Position numbers and translations under genes: made by a program. The notes under the pieces are model-generated. The model was given only the letters and a program-made list of their open reading frames with translations, was not told where the DNA came from and made no database searches. DNA of 64,000 nucleotides from Diploptera punctata (Eukaryota; Arthropoda; Insecta; Blattodea; Blaberidae): assembly GCA_030220185.1 (NCBI GenBank), contig JASPKZ010007795.1:3031001-3095000 (forward strand). The letters run 5' to 3'. Positions 51,876-63,209 of the stretch are shown here, one piece after another (position 1 is the first letter of the stretch; each line of letters opens with the position of its first letter).

Positions 51876-52630
51876 ATTTCCAATTTATCTAGAGGATTTG
51901 GAAATCGAGAGTGGCAATTGTTAGGACTATTCAACGAATAAAATTAGGCTATTTACTCAAAAGTCACTATTTAAATATAGTTACCGTTATTTTAAAATGT
52001 TTATATATTTAATGTAAATGGCAGTGTTTGAAAACAAATCAGAAATGTGTGGTTATGTATATTCACTGCAACTTGATCATATTATTTATTGCCAAAAAGG
52101 ATCGCAATATTGTAAGAATGCACCCTAGTGGAGAAATAATGAAACACATCAACTGTATATTATAATCAACATTATAGGTTATTAATTTATGTTTTAGTAA
52201 ACAACTCAGTAAAATCAAGGAATTTGTTCAATATTTGCTATATTCAATTTATTTGTTGGAGAAAAATAATGCTCTGAGCTGTTCAGAATATTAAATAGGA
52301 GGAGCTTTCTTTATCACAAAAGCAGGAGCTGATAAAGAGCAAGATGAAACACGACTGTCATTAGTTATAAAACAAAATTCATTGAAACATGTTTGGTCAT
52401 TGACTACCATTCGAGGCATGGGTTAAAGAGTAAAATTTCAACAAAAGTTAGTACATTTTGATATTCTTAATGGATTAGAAAGAAAACTGATATATTTTAT
52501 ATCATGTATATAGAATTCTGAAAGTAATTACATCTAAGCGCTCTACCATGCAAATCTTCAGTCATAAACAATACATTTGTATATCTGAAAAATTTACTCT
52601 TGTCGGATAATTTAGAACTGATATTTGCAC
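51876..52630. other. No gene seen
   Basis: 52538-52600 repeats 51116-51178 (CCATGCAAATCTTCAGT, AACAATACATTT); otherwise unassigned. Confidence 0.4.
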
Positions 52631-52635
52631 AATAT

Positions 52636-52930
52636 GTCCCATGCTATAACCAAGTGGTTAAGGCGAGATGCCTTGCGCAGAGCTACAGGATTTGTGCTGG
52701 TTCAAGTCTCCATGGGGGAAGAAATTTTCTCATGGAATTTCAGCCAGTATGGGACCGGTGCCCACCCAGCATTGTGAGGCATATGGGTACTGTAATGTCT
52801 GGGGGACCTGATATGCTGACCACATATCACCCCTACACTGGTAGGATGATCACTGTGATTAACACGTGGATGTGAGGCCAGCAGCCAGCTGGTAGGCCAA
52901 GGGCCTTCTGGACCTGTCGTGCCATGGAGT
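52636..52930 (+). mobile_element. SINE-A
   Basis: Head ATGCTATAACCAAGTGGTTA, B-box GGTTCAAGTCTCC, body GGGACCGGTGCCCACCCAG, end CCTTCTGGACCTGTCGTGCC. Plus-strand copy of the element at 21321. Confidence 0.75.
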
Positions 52931-53730
52931 TTGTTTCTTATTTGCACAATGTGGCAATATTGTACTAACATTTAGTTTGTTTTATGTTGATATGAGGAAT
53001 GTAGAAAGAAGTAGCAATGCCTGCCTGTTAGCATGCTGTTGCCACTGTTTCTGTAAATTTTTCAACAGGTACTGCAACTTGAAGTTTCTGGTAATTGACC
53101 TCCAGCAATTTAAATGTTCATTTCTTATATTTAACATATTGAATACCACTCACAAGGATTCGTGGGGTGTGCATCCTTACTTTCTTTACCAGATACAAGA
53201 ATTTACATGTTTCACAAGGAGTGGTTTTTCACTCTCTCTGTTAAGATAACCCTGTACTTTTTCGGCCTGGTGACTACAACATGAAGGAAGACTATATTAT
53301 TTTTGTAAATTCTGGTAGCCATTATGTACCAATCTTCTTCATCCTAGTAATACCTACTATACTCTGTCCAGCCTAAGAAACACACTTGCGGAAAATAAAT
53401 GGGCGGGTAATCCACGAAGCACATGACTGCTGCAGTTACTGCGATTCATTATGGCCAAAACACAGTTCAGCAGAAGCGAAAAAAATAGATCATACACTCG
53501 ATTAATATAATTATGTATTTAAAGATATTTATGTTAACTATAGTTGAAGAGAATACAGTATACACCTACATGTTTCTTCGAAGGTTGGAGAGTAACTGAA
53601 AATTTGCATTTGTTTGAAACTGATCGATACTTGAGAGGAAGTTGAATGTCAGTTACAAATATGGCAGCTGTCAAATACAGCAACTTAACTCGGTGATAAA
53701 ATATGTGATCAAAATTATAAAAAGCACTCT
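52931..53730. other. No recognisable feature
   Basis: No convincing frame or repeat. Confidence 0.4.
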
Positions 53731-54520
53731 AAAGGAAAATTATTAAAGAATGGTGAAAAACGGATGGCGTTAAACATATTTTGTAATATGTATGGAGCAT
53801 AATCCTGGCACTGTAGTGGACGATATAGTTAAATTAACTGCAGAATATACTGGCATGCTGGAGAGTAGTATTGTATATATTCACAGGGAATTAAAAGAAA
53901 CTGGTAATATCAAAATACCCAACATAAAGAGAAAAGGGCCTAATTAAGTTATGTAGATAGGAAACCAACAAAAAATGAAAAGATTGAAGACTGCAAAAAT
54001 TGGAAATTTATCAAATTAATTGTAAAGATTGTGAAAAGATATACATAGGAAAAACAAAAAGGAATCTAAATACAAGATTAAAGGAACACTTCACAAATGT
54101 TAAAAATGGAGAAACAGAAAAATCTGCAATAGCTGCACATGCCTGGTCAGAAAGACATAGAATAGAAACCAAAACAAAATTACTTAAACAATTGGAAAAC
54201 CGAAGGAACTCACAATTTGGGAAGAAATTTACATATGCAAGAATGAAAATACAACTATGAGTTTTGAAATACCCGGTAATAAGGAGAGAGGACTGATTTG
54301 AAAGTTTGTCGGTCAGCCGTCAGATGGCGCGGAGGTCAGTCTGCAGGATAGAAGGCAGCCGGGCGTCAGTTGTGAACGTGACACAGCATTGAGAGTGTCA
54401 CAAAGGATGTGATGAAACCCTGGGTATGCTTGCTAGGAGTTATGAAGTATGAGGTGAGTGAAATAAAAAATAAACAATACAAAAAGGCCTAAACCTGTTT
54501 TAAGAGTGGAAGTGAAGTGT
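53731..54520 (+). pseudogene. Possible DDE transposase N-terminus, split by PLE
   Basis: EHNPGTVVDDIVKLTAEYTG, SIVYIHRELKETGNIKIPNI, KRKG before and PKPVLRVEVKCAVYYKVHWF after the PLE. It resembles helix-turn-helix leaders of Tc1-like transposases (TG.S..T..R..KE.K..G...P..KRK). Weak call. Confidence 0.35.
53943..54482 (+). mobile_element. PLE family P, single copy
   Basis: Left AAGTTATGTAGATAGGAAAC, endonuclease (YQINCKDCEKIYIGKTKRNL), degenerate hammerhead at 54389 (TTGAGAG), TATGAGGTGAGTG. Flanked by an approximate GGCCTAA repeat. Confidence 0.7.
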
Positions 54521-55392
54521 GCAGTTTATTATAAGGTGCATTGGTTTATTTACTGTAAGTACGGTTATTTTAATTAAAATATTTGATTTGAATTAATTTT
54601 TTTTCCCCCAAATTCCCCAGGTTGTCATTTCGACATTTCTGATTTAACTATTATAATTTAATTAGTTTTCGACATACATTAAAAATTGAAACAATTGTTG
54701 TCCATTAATTTATCAGCTTATAATAAACAGCTGACAGAATTAACATATACTTCTACACGTGCTGCACGGACTACTACATTTGGAAGTTAAATGTCGAAGT
54801 GTTTTGCTTAGGCTGGACTGACAATAGGTGTCTCATTGGGTCAGTATGTTGACCGCATAACATTCATGACATCTTTAAGAAAATAAGCATAACTAAATTA
54901 ACTCCTAATAAAGGAGAGGCTAAGGATCAACATTAGAATCTTACACATTTGTACATAAATAGAGATAGATGTGTATCCAAATCGAAGTCTACATTGGCAC
55001 ATCTTGTGCAACTTGTTTTAAAAATTGTTAAATAATGGCAAATTGTATGGATGTCTTCTTTTTGGCTTTAGAAACATTTGGTGGTGCATTTGAACTCAAA
55101 CGTACTATTATTGTCTGAATTAAGTACATCAAACTTATAAAACAGGCAATATGCTAAGTATTTATATTAATAATGATAATAATTATTAATTTAAATTATC
55201 TGTCGATTGGAATAATTACTAGATTTCATAGTTTGGGAACAGTGGCAGAGAGTCCATGTTAGCTCTGTTGGCTCAGCTAACACTTTCAAAAGTTAGAATT
55301 AAACTTTTTGATATTTTATTAAAACGAAACAATACCGGAATGAGATACAACAATGCATTGATAGTAGTCTAAATGTTGTAAACAATAGTAAC
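54521..55392. other. No recognisable feature
   Basis: AT-rich; nothing supported. Confidence 0.4.
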
Positions 55393-55400
55393 CTAATAAT

Positions 55401-55633
55401 TAGAGCTAGGAATTTTAGGTGCTGCACCTTTTTTCTTTTTTTGTTACTATAATGTTTAAATTAGCTAGTATTGCAAAGAAAACATTAAATAATGCCCCTA
55501 ACTGTGTTTTAGTTGCACCTTTTTGCACCTTTATTCAATGCTAGCATCTTTTTGCAACTTTTCTTTAATGGAAGCACATTTTGCACCTTTTCAAACCTTT
55601 TTTGTCTCCTTTGGAACATTTTATTACCAAAAT

Positions 55634-55664
<31 letters not shown>

Positions 55665-56671
55665 TACATTTCTTCAAATACGATTTCAAGGGTTGATAAC
55701 GATATGTGGTATCGGTCCACATCACATTATTTCCATTTCAGTGCTATCCCGTTAGGCTATTCCTTTTAAATTAGTTTGCGCCTCAATGCACCACAGTTAT
55801 ACGAAAGCTATTGTTCAAGCAAGGAGGGTTGTTGAATGTGTGAATAAATGTTTCAGTTCAAAATAATATTTGACTAGTGCGGTCTGCTATTTTCCTGAGT
55901 TACCAGTATAGAGTATGCCGAAACCGAAAGTGAACTCCTATAAACTACGTGATATTGTTAAAAAGTTTAGTGCAGATGGAATTCAGAGTGACGGATCTGT
56001 TATCAGGTGCATTCTTTGTGATATTTCAATAACAATTGATGAAAAACATCAATGCAATCATGTTACGCAGCATATAAGTAGTGCAAAACATGTGAAAAAT
56101 AAGGAACGACGAAGCAGTAAAGGTGTAGTGCGACAACAGTTTATTGGCGAGGCATTGGCTTCATCAAGTTCAATAAATAAAAATGAATTTTTTAATGATA
56201 CAGCAAAGATATTTGTGGCATGTGGTATTCCTCTTTCCAAGCTTAATAACCCTATTATGAAAGCATATTTGGAGAAATATAGTGGGAAGTCTGTCCCAGA
56301 TGAGAGTACCTTACGAAAATCATACCTTCAACCTCTGCATGAAGAAAAATTAAAACAGATCAGGCAAGTAGTAGGTGAAAATCCAGTATATTTCGTATTA
56401 GATGAAACCACTGATAGACAGTTGAGATATGTTCTAAACATTTTAGTAGCACCTCTAAATGGAAAGCAAGTGAAACCCATGTTGTTGAAAACCTATTTTC
56501 TTTAATATAAGACAATATGCGTGAATTTTGTGTTGTTAGTTACTTGTTGTAATTGGTTTTGGTAATCTTTAATGATTATTTACATGGGAAATTTGTAACT
56601 TTTATTTAAAGAATTGCACCTTTTTCTGCTAAATTAAAGCACCTTTTTTGCACCTAAAATTCCTAGCTCTA
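55401..56671 (+). mobile_element. Complete short hAT element, 1271 bp
   Basis: 22-bp terminal repeats beginning TAGAGCTAGGAATTTTAGG, which fit the hAT YARNG start, and a perfect 8-bp duplication CTAATAAT (55393-55400 and 56672-56679). Subterminal TGCACCTTTTT repeats occur near both ends. Encodes one 196-codon frame. (TA)n at 55638. Confidence 0.85.
55915..56505 (+). CDS. hAT N-terminal protein (BED-like zinc finger only), CGGBP1-like
   Basis: MPKPKVNSYKLRDIVKKFSA then a zinc finger C-x2-C...H-x4-5-H (IRCILCDISI, HVTQHISSAKHVKN), and after a Ser-rich linker VPDESTLRKSYLQPLHEEKL and VGENPVYFVLDETTD. This is the N-terminal part of a hAT transposase of the group that gave rise to CGGBP1. The frame ends 20 residues after the first DETTD (catalytic Asp region), so the rest of the RNase H fold and the dimerisation domain are absent. 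The frame has no stop or frameshift over 196 codons, which suggests either recent origin or use as a DNA-binding protein. Confidence 0.75.
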   Translation: MPKPKVNSYKLRDIVKKFSADGIQSDGSVIRCILCDISITIDEKHQCNHVTQHISSAKHVKNKERRSSKGVVRQQFIGEALASSSSINKNEFFNDTAKIFVACGIPLSKLNNPIMKAYLEKYSGKSVPDESTLRKSYLQPLHEEKLKQIRQVVGENPVYFVLDETTDRQLRYVLNILVAPLNGKQVKPMLLKTYFL

Positions 56672-56989
56672 CTAATAATATATTTGTATGCATATGTACT
56701 GTAGCTTTCCAATACTATACAATGTGCTTCAACCTTTCTTAAATTACTATTAGCTGGCACCGCCATACTGAGGCTTATGTGGAAGGTGAACTTGAGAGTG
56801 AGTTGCACAGGCACATTCAAGCTGATTGATAGTACATCGTGCTGCATTTCAAGCATACTAGGCCTCTTGGCACTCCAGAAATGGCTGACAGCAATATTTC
56901 AGTGTGTTCTGTGTAAGTCCTGTGTACAGTTTACCATGTAGAGTTTCTGAGCATATTAGATACAATAATTAAACCACTAAATAAAATCA

Positions 56990-57730
56990 TCATGCAAGAA
57001 GAAGGTGCTTGTATTATTGAAGACTTGTTAAGTCATCCCTTCTCCTGCTGAAGCTTTGTTGAGAAGAAAAAATAATTATATACCAAGATAAACCAACTCC
57101 TAATTTAAATAGCATGATACATCAAACAAAAATCAAAATGCGTCATTTTAAAGGACGTGAAAATTGGTATGAAAATGACATATGGCCCTGTGGCTGCAGG
57201 AAGTCATGGCCTTGTCTACTATTTTCAACGAGAAAAATGTTTGGACAATATAATAGTTTTCATGTGCTGAAAAAGTCATGTACTCTCCCATGTTAAATGA
57301 AAAATAGTGCTACATAAGTTCAGAAACAGTGGAATTGAAGACTGGCTTTCAAAATTAATAGTGATGATAAGCTTAATGAAAATATCAAAGCAAATGGGTA
57401 CATTGTTACCTAGCTAATAGGCCTAGGCCGAACAAGAGCTGCCATTTAGGGGCCATGTAGAAAACTCCAAATCTAACAACAGAGGTAATTATATTGAAGT
57501 TTCACTGTAGAGCCAGTTACGATGAGACATTAAGAACCATTTGGAAACTTCTACTGTGTTTTTTGGCACATTATATTATATTTAAAATAGCTAAATATAT
57601 TCTGTATCAATTGCTTTATTTCAACGAGATGAATCAAGAGATCTCAGACGTACCCTTTGTATCTCAACTAGAAGATGAGGCCACTGATGTATGGGCCTAG
57701 AGTTCACGTATAAGCTCTAGAAACCAGCTG
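56990..57730 (+). pseudogene. ZMYM1-like hAT transposase relic
   Basis: MRHFKGRENWYENDIWPCGC, WPCLLFSTRKMF (TTF-type zinc finger), RASYDETLRT and EISDVPFVSQLEDEATDV in shifting frames, the order seen in ZMYM1-like hAT proteins. Confidence 0.65.
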
Positions 57731-57796
57731 GAAGTGGAGACGTATATGCAAGTTTTAAAATCATGCATTTCTATATTTAATTAATTAATAATATGC

Positions 57797-58055
57797 CAGT
57801 CCACCGCTGTGGTCTCGAGGTAGCAGCGGGCCCGGGTTTGATTCCCAGTCAGGACAAGCTTCCTGGGTGAGGTTTTTTCTCGGGATTTTTCCTCACCTGT
57901 AAGACAAACATCAGGTAGCTTTCAGGGCCAAAAGGTCCCCGAATATCATCTGGCCATCATCATCATTATCCCATGGTGTGGAAATGCAACAGGAAGTTAC
58001 CACACCTATAATTCCCTAGTAAAGCTGCAAAGCATAGCTTAGGGCAGAACACTGA
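57797..58055 (+). mobile_element. SINE-E
   Basis: gtccaccgctgtggtctcga, B box GGTTTGATTCCCAG, TTCCTCACCTGTAAGACAAA. Shorter and more diverged than 22932. Confidence 0.75.
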
Positions 58056-58224
58056 CTATAGAATTAATATGTCCAATTATCCCTTTACATTTCCTAAGCC
58101 CTATACCTATAGTAGTTTATTATATTTGATACTCCTAACATTGTATATCATTCTTTTAGAGGTTTATTTACTTATTAGAAACAATATAGTACACACGATA
58201 TTATATATTATTTTCAAACTTACA

Positions 58225-58410
58225 GACCGAATAATTAAATATAGGAATGATTGGAAAGAACATATTGCTAAATTATAAACCGCACGAAAGGAGATGTTGG
58301 ACACCCACACAGAAGATGGTCTGAACAATTTTAACAATTGTAACTTTCATGAAACCGGAATGAGCCAACAGGCTTAATCCCTGGATGATGATGATGATGA
58401 TGATGAATAT
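58225..58410 (+). mobile_element. LINE 3' end
   Basis: YRNDWKEHIAKL, then HTEDGLNNFNN and a GATGATGATGATGATGATGA tail. Confidence 0.5.
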
Positions 58411-59339
58411 TAAATAAAACAAAAGCTAATACTTGTCGAAAAACCATGCTCTGCCACTGTTTTGAAATTATTCTTTATAATCTAAACTCTTTTGTGTAAG
58501 TATAAACAAAATAAGTGAGATAAGAGTTATTTTCTGTGCTACTGTCAAAATATATTACAAATATTGAGGTTTATAATGCTGTTACCAGTACTATTTTCCT
58601 TCTGTTTCCTCAGTTTTACATAATCTACTAAAATTTTTCAAAAAATATCAATGTAGAATGCAATAATGTCTGTTTAACATTAGTGCTGGGAATTTATTTA
58701 CTTTTTAAATGTTTGTGTATTCATAACATGCAGCAATATCCTGGGAATATAATATTGAATTTATTAAAATAGACCAAGAAAAATAAATTTTGAATAATTT
58801 ACGGATTAAAACAGCACAATGCTGGAACACTAGTTAAATATGTCCTATATTTTATCTTGCAAAATTTTGTTTTTAGTTTGTTTATGAATTATTTGGTTGT
58901 CAATCTGTAATAAACCATTGGATTTTTATGGATTATTATTTAAATAAAGACTAAATTTGAAAATTTTATGTTATTGTCCTACATGTTTTGTATTGTTAAA
59001 CAAAAACATGTTTTATGCAATTATTTTATAAAGGTAAGATTACTTGCCCATTTCACAATGTTAAATCCATAAATTAGGTGCATTTGATATATTTTCAATT
59101 TAATTCAACATAAAAGAAGAAAAGTGATTAATGGCACAAATAACTATTGTTTTCATTGTTTAAAACAGTCTAAATTTTAAATTTCCAAGCTTTCAGCCTT
59201 TTAAATCTTCAGATGAGGTTTCTTATTTGAGACTAAGCTTTCCTGGTGTTTACAAAATTTTCTCCGTGGACTATAGGTTAAATTTATAATTTGTTAGCTT
59301 TATGTTTTAAATCTGAGGCCATGTTCTCAGGAGTAATAA
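58411..59339. other. No recognisable feature
   Basis: AT-rich. A CTGAAGA with GAAA near 59170-59215 (minus) does not fold convincingly. Confidence 0.4.
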
Positions 59340-59352
59340 CATTGATAGTAGT

Positions 59353-59622
59353 TATATTTGAAGAGAAAAATTTTCGCCTAGACCGAGACTCGAACCCGGG
59401 ACCTTTGGCTTGCCGGGCCAAATGCTCTACCAACTGAGCTACTGAGGCGAGTTGCGATCTAGATGCAAATTTTTCTCTTATATACATTGTAATTCCCTCT
59501 CACCAAATGCTTTTGAAACCATTGTTTCTATCTTTGCAAATGGCGGCTTCTTAGTTAAGAAGACATCTATTGGGAATTTAACATTACTTTATTGAGAAAT
59601 GTTAAATTAATAATAACAACAT
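59353..59622 (-). mobile_element. SINE-C single copy, with TSD
   Basis: TSD CATTGATAGTAGT at 59340-59352 and 59623-59635. tRNA-like core at 59375-59448. Tail TTAAATTAATAATAACAACA at the TSD. Confidence 0.8.
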
Positions 59623-59669
59623 CATTGATAGTAGTATTTTGTTTTATAATAATCCTTTTTAATAGCTAA

Positions 59670-59795
59670 GATCATTAGTGTCCAGCTTTTGTAGAAGAGA
59701 CCAGCCTTTCTGCTAAATATTGGAGTGCAAGAGAGCGAATGATTTCATTATCAAGTGCTCGACATTAGATACCAACCAACCAACATTACTTTATA
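59670..59795 (+). mobile_element. LINE (second family) 3' scrap
   Basis: CPAFVEETSLSAKYWSARER, then a CCAACCAACCAACA tail. Confidence 0.6.
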
Positions 59796-59799
59796 AAGC

Positions 59800-60080
59800 T
59801 AGTAAGGCTTCTAATGATGTTGTTATTATTAATTTAACATTTCTCAATGAAAGATAAATTATATTTGAAGAGAAAAATTTTCGCCTAGACCAAGACTCAA
59901 ACCCGGGACCTTTGGCTTGCCGGGTTCGAGTCTCGGTCTAGGCAAAAATTTTTCTCTTCAAATATAATTTATCTTTCATTGAGAAATGTTAAATTAATAA
60001 TAACAACATCATTGATAGTAGTATTTTGTTTTTTAATAATCTTTTTTAATAGCTAAGATCATTAGTGTCATGATTCAGAA
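59800..60080. mobile_element. SINE-C fold-back and duplicated flank
   Basis: Two tRNA 3' halves meet head to head at about 59925, with symmetrical GAAGAGAAAAATTTTCGCC arms. The flank from 59592 (TTGAGAAATGTTAAATTAAT through AGATCATTAGTGTC) is repeated at 59980, 388 bp on. Confidence 0.7.
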
Positions 60081-60659
60081 GCCAAGTTATTTGAGAATTG
60101 AATCTTTTTATTTGTTAGCAGCCAGATTGAATTTTAATTTTCTGAGATTTCAATCACTTAATTAGTAAGACAGTATCTAAATTTAGAGGCTGAAAGTTTA
60201 AGATTTGAAAATTTAACTTGGTTACTCTGGCAGGGACTTTATGGCTTTGGTTCCCGAGTCTGAGGATTTTGAGGCTTGTAAAAGAACCTTAAACTTGAAA
60301 TAGGCCTCCAAGCAAAATTTACCGATCTTCATCATCCAAGTAATATCTTAGTTGCATACTAGATGTCTGATTGGATTTGTATGCTGACCTCTACCATTCA
60401 TGACATCTGTAGTGAAATAAGAGTAACTAAATTAACTTAATTTAGAAATTCCTAACAAAGGCTAGATCCAAAGTAAGTAAAGTTAGTATGTTGACATATG
60501 AAAAAAATTTAGTTAAAGCTTTAAATAAGTTTCAGTTCCCCACTTTTATAATTTAAAAAATGCACCTGAATTTATGTGAATTACATAGTTGTATGGGGCA
60601 GTAATTATTTTAGGTAAATATAATGTCTTGTAAGGACTGCCCAGCACTAATTTTAGCCT
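60081..60659. other. Downstream of the RTHQDY gene; possible 3' UTR
   Basis: No repeat recognised. May include the 3' UTR of the minus-strand gene. Confidence 0.35.
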
Positions 60660-60832
60660 TCAGTCAGCCAAAAGAAATGGCGGTAAAGTCACATAATTCT
60701 GATTAGATTCTGCTTTAATGTCTTTATTCCCTCTGTTCCCTCCATTTGTTGCATTGTTGCCATTTGGAGCCCCAACATTAAATCCACCATCACGTTTGTC
60801 ATGCGCTGCTAGCATTTCATCCTGATATTTCT
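60660..60832 (-). CDS. Possible out-of-frame continuation of the RTHQDY-repeat protein
   Basis: Just past the stop of the previous exon, the neighbouring frame reads YQDEMLAAHDKRDGGFN, then VGAPNGNNATNGGNRGN and QNYVTLPPFLLAD before a stop at 60660. Its Asn/Gly-rich, non-repetitive composition looks coding. Removing one G of the GG pair near 60826 would join it to MSPTEIS of the upstream frame. It may be an assembly or allelic frameshift, an alternative splice end, or a recent decay. The sequence alone does not decide. Confidence 0.4.
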
Positions 60833-61514
60833 GTGGGACTCATATTTCCAACATCTATATATTCCATACTTTTATTTGTTTGAGCATCTACACCAGTTCC
60901 CAGGGAATTAGTTAATTGTTGTTGATGACTTGGTGATTGTTGTGATGTAACAATAGTTTGATATTCTCGAAGAGGTGGCGGAGGACTATGTGTATTTACA
61001 TATTCTTGATGTGAACGAAGTGAATTGGATGGACTGCTATTTCCTGTGTAATCTTGATGTGTTCTGAGAGCACTTGGTGGACTGTTTGTATTTCCTGTCA
61101 CATAGTCTTGGTGTGTTCTCATTGGTGGACTGTTATTTCCAGTTACAGACACATGGTAGTCTCCATGAGTCCTTAAGGAAGTTGGTGGACTGTTGTTTCC
61201 AGAAGTGACAACATAATCTTGATGAGTACGCATGGATGTAGCTGGAAAAAGAGCTGCTGTAGAAGAGGAATCATGTTGAGGGAGCATTGTAGCATATGCT
61301 GACGTATAAGCAGCAGTGTTGTTACCTGTGGAGAATGAAGTGGAATACGGTGAACTAGATGGGGAAAGTAAGTTGAGATGTGGTGAGAGATCATATGCTG
61401 AAGAATAGGCCCATGAATCAGGTGTTGAAGTAGTAGATGGTGCTGGGCTTGTAAATGGACTTAGTGAATTGTTGAGTGCACTGAAAGTTGAGCCTAGAGC
61501 AGAACTAGGTGACC
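60817..61514 (-). CDS. S/T/P/N-rich protein with RTHQDY repeats, 3' exon
   Basis: The minus-strand acceptor gtttcag lies at 61515-61521, followed by two bases completing a codon and 231 open codons to a stop at 60817. The N-terminal part is Ser/Thr/Pro-rich with aromatic residues (SPFTSPAPSTTSTPDSWAY, SSAYDLSPHLNLLSP). The middle holds about six repeats of the form (M/L)R(T/S)H(Q/G)(D/E)Y joined by TGN.SPP linkers. The low-complexity composition is typical of activation regions of metazoan transcription factors, but no DNA-binding domain is in the window and I do not recognise the gene. Codon use and GC are higher than in the surroundings, supporting real coding. The exon's upstream intron holds the PLE fold-back at 61534-62162. 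Confidence 0.6.
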
Positions 61515-61635
61515 CTGAAACAAAAGTATAAATTTATATATTAAATTTGGGAATTTTTAACATTATGAGGTTCAATTAATAATAATTAAATGAATCGTGA
61601 TTTATTCTTACCTCATACATCTATGTTTCTTTAAA

Positions 61636-61677
61636 CACAGTACTGCAGTATCGGCGACACTTTGTCGTCATTGTCAG
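61636..61677 (-). ncRNA. Degenerate hammerhead (PLE family E)
   Basis: CTGACAA and GATAC; ACTGCAGT followed by A. Confidence 0.45.
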
Positions 61678-62065
61678 CTGTTTTCACGACTGTCAATTTT
61701 TTCTCCTTTTTGCCGGTAATTATCTAGACTGCCATCTGGTGTTCTTTTGAAGGAATTCCTCTTCAAACTGCCATCTGGTGTTATTTTGAATGAATCATTT
61801 CCTAAACATTTCCTTTGGATTTAACAGTTTGGGAAAAAATATATATTCAAAAAAACCATACTAGAACTATGAACTTTGAGATTCCGGAAGAACCAAGCTT
61901 GATTACAAAGTTCTTCAAAAATACAATAGATAGCAGTTTAGGAAATGATTCATTCAAAATAACACCAGATGGCAGTTTGAAGAGGAATTCCTTCAAAAGA
62001 ACACCAGATGGCAGTCTAGATAATTACCGGCAAAAAGGAGAAAAAATTGACAGTCGTGAAAACAG

Positions 62066-62105
62066 CTGACGATGACGACAAAGTGTCGCCGATACTGCAG
62101 TGCTG
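62066..62105 (+). ncRNA. Degenerate hammerhead (PLE family E)
   Basis: CTGACGA, GATAC, ACTGCAGT followed by G. Confidence 0.45.
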
Positions 62106-62174
62106 TGTTTAAAGAAACATAGATGTATGAGGTAAGAATAAATCACGATTCATTTAATTATTAAAAGTATAAAT

Positions 62175-62689
62175 ATCTGTATATTTAACTTTTTATTTAC
62201 TTGCATATAGCATTGATTTCTGACTGTACTTTTGATTTGTCATATAATTTGAGACAATGGATGAAAAAATGGAACAGAAACAATATTTTGAGATGTAGAG
62301 CTTTAAAGTTTTGTTTTAGCTGCAGAAATAAAAAAAATATATATATATATATTTTATTTCCTTAAATATTTAAATTTTAATTGTATATGGTGTTATGCTG
62401 AAAGAGACTAACCCTCAAAATTTAAAAAAAAATCAGATTATAGGCTATTTGGTTTCCCTGCACGATGCAAAAAAGATCCAATCCTCATATGACAATTATT
62501 ACCATCTATGATGAAAGTAAGAAAACACTAATGTTACAGAAGAAAGCAGAATGTTTCATTTTTTCAAAACACTTTCAATGAGGGTTGGTTTTTTACTGCA
62601 TAATACTGTCCAATTTATCATGTCAAAAGTTAACATGACTTTTCTTACAAATATATTCATTCTATGTTTTTAATATTATTTAAACACTT
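62175..62689. other. No gene seen; (TA)n at 62337
   Basis: AT-rich intron sequence. Confidence 0.4.
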
Positions 62690-62822
62690 CTCACTGAAGG
62701 ATAAATTATATTTGAAGAGAAAAATTATATGCTCTGACAGGGGTTTCAACCCAGGACCTAGAAAGCCAAAGGTCCTGGGTTCAAACCCCAGTCTGAGCAT
62801 ATAATTTTTCTCTTCAAATATA
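62690..62822. repeat. tRNA-derived fold-back (third head type)
   Basis: TGAAGAGAAAAATTATATGC and its complement flank two inverted B-box halves (GGTCCTGGGTTCAAACCCC). Shares the TTTTTCTCTTCAAATAT trailer with SINE-C. Confidence 0.65.
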
Positions 62823-63180
62823 TTCATTCTATTCCTTCCCAATTTAACTGAAGTTCTTAAATACTGAAATCAATGTTTTTTTTCCTTCAAATATTTAGGT
62901 AATAGTAAAATATTTTGTTAAAATGAAGGAGTAAACATTTTAATACAGTCATATGTTTTGTAGCTGATAATTTTTTTTTTTAATATATTTATATTAACCA
63001 GTACAGGATGATTTTTAATACTCCACTTCATTGACTTTAATCTCAAACAATTTCATGCAAATTTGGAAAATAATATTTTATTTACAATTTCGTTTTGTAG
63101 ATACGATTATTGTAACTCTAAAGAAATGTGGAATTAGTTATAATTAAATTATTTTACATTTATGTAAATAGAAAGAATCT
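62823..63180. other. No recognisable feature
   Basis: AT-rich intron sequence. Confidence 0.4.
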
Positions 63181-63209
63181 TGTTATATGTAAGTTTATTA
63201 AGTTATGTA

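Larger units (their letters stand above)
61534..62162. mobile_element. PLE fold-back, family E, with TSD
   Basis: TSD AAAAGTATAAAT at 61522-61533 and 62163-62174, only 19 bp upstream of the splice acceptor of the minus-strand exon. Arms are nearly identical to 10730-11781, but the inner part is shorter. Confidence 0.9.

Noticed and set aside
52600..52971. Frames of about 90 residues on both strands
   Set aside because: They overlap SINE-A, a non-coding tRNA-derived repeat; relative GC-richness creates chance open frames.
59165..59215. Hammerhead-like CTGAAGA...GAAAG on the minus strand
   Set aside because: Stem II does not pair and no palindromic stem III or PLE terminal motif follows.
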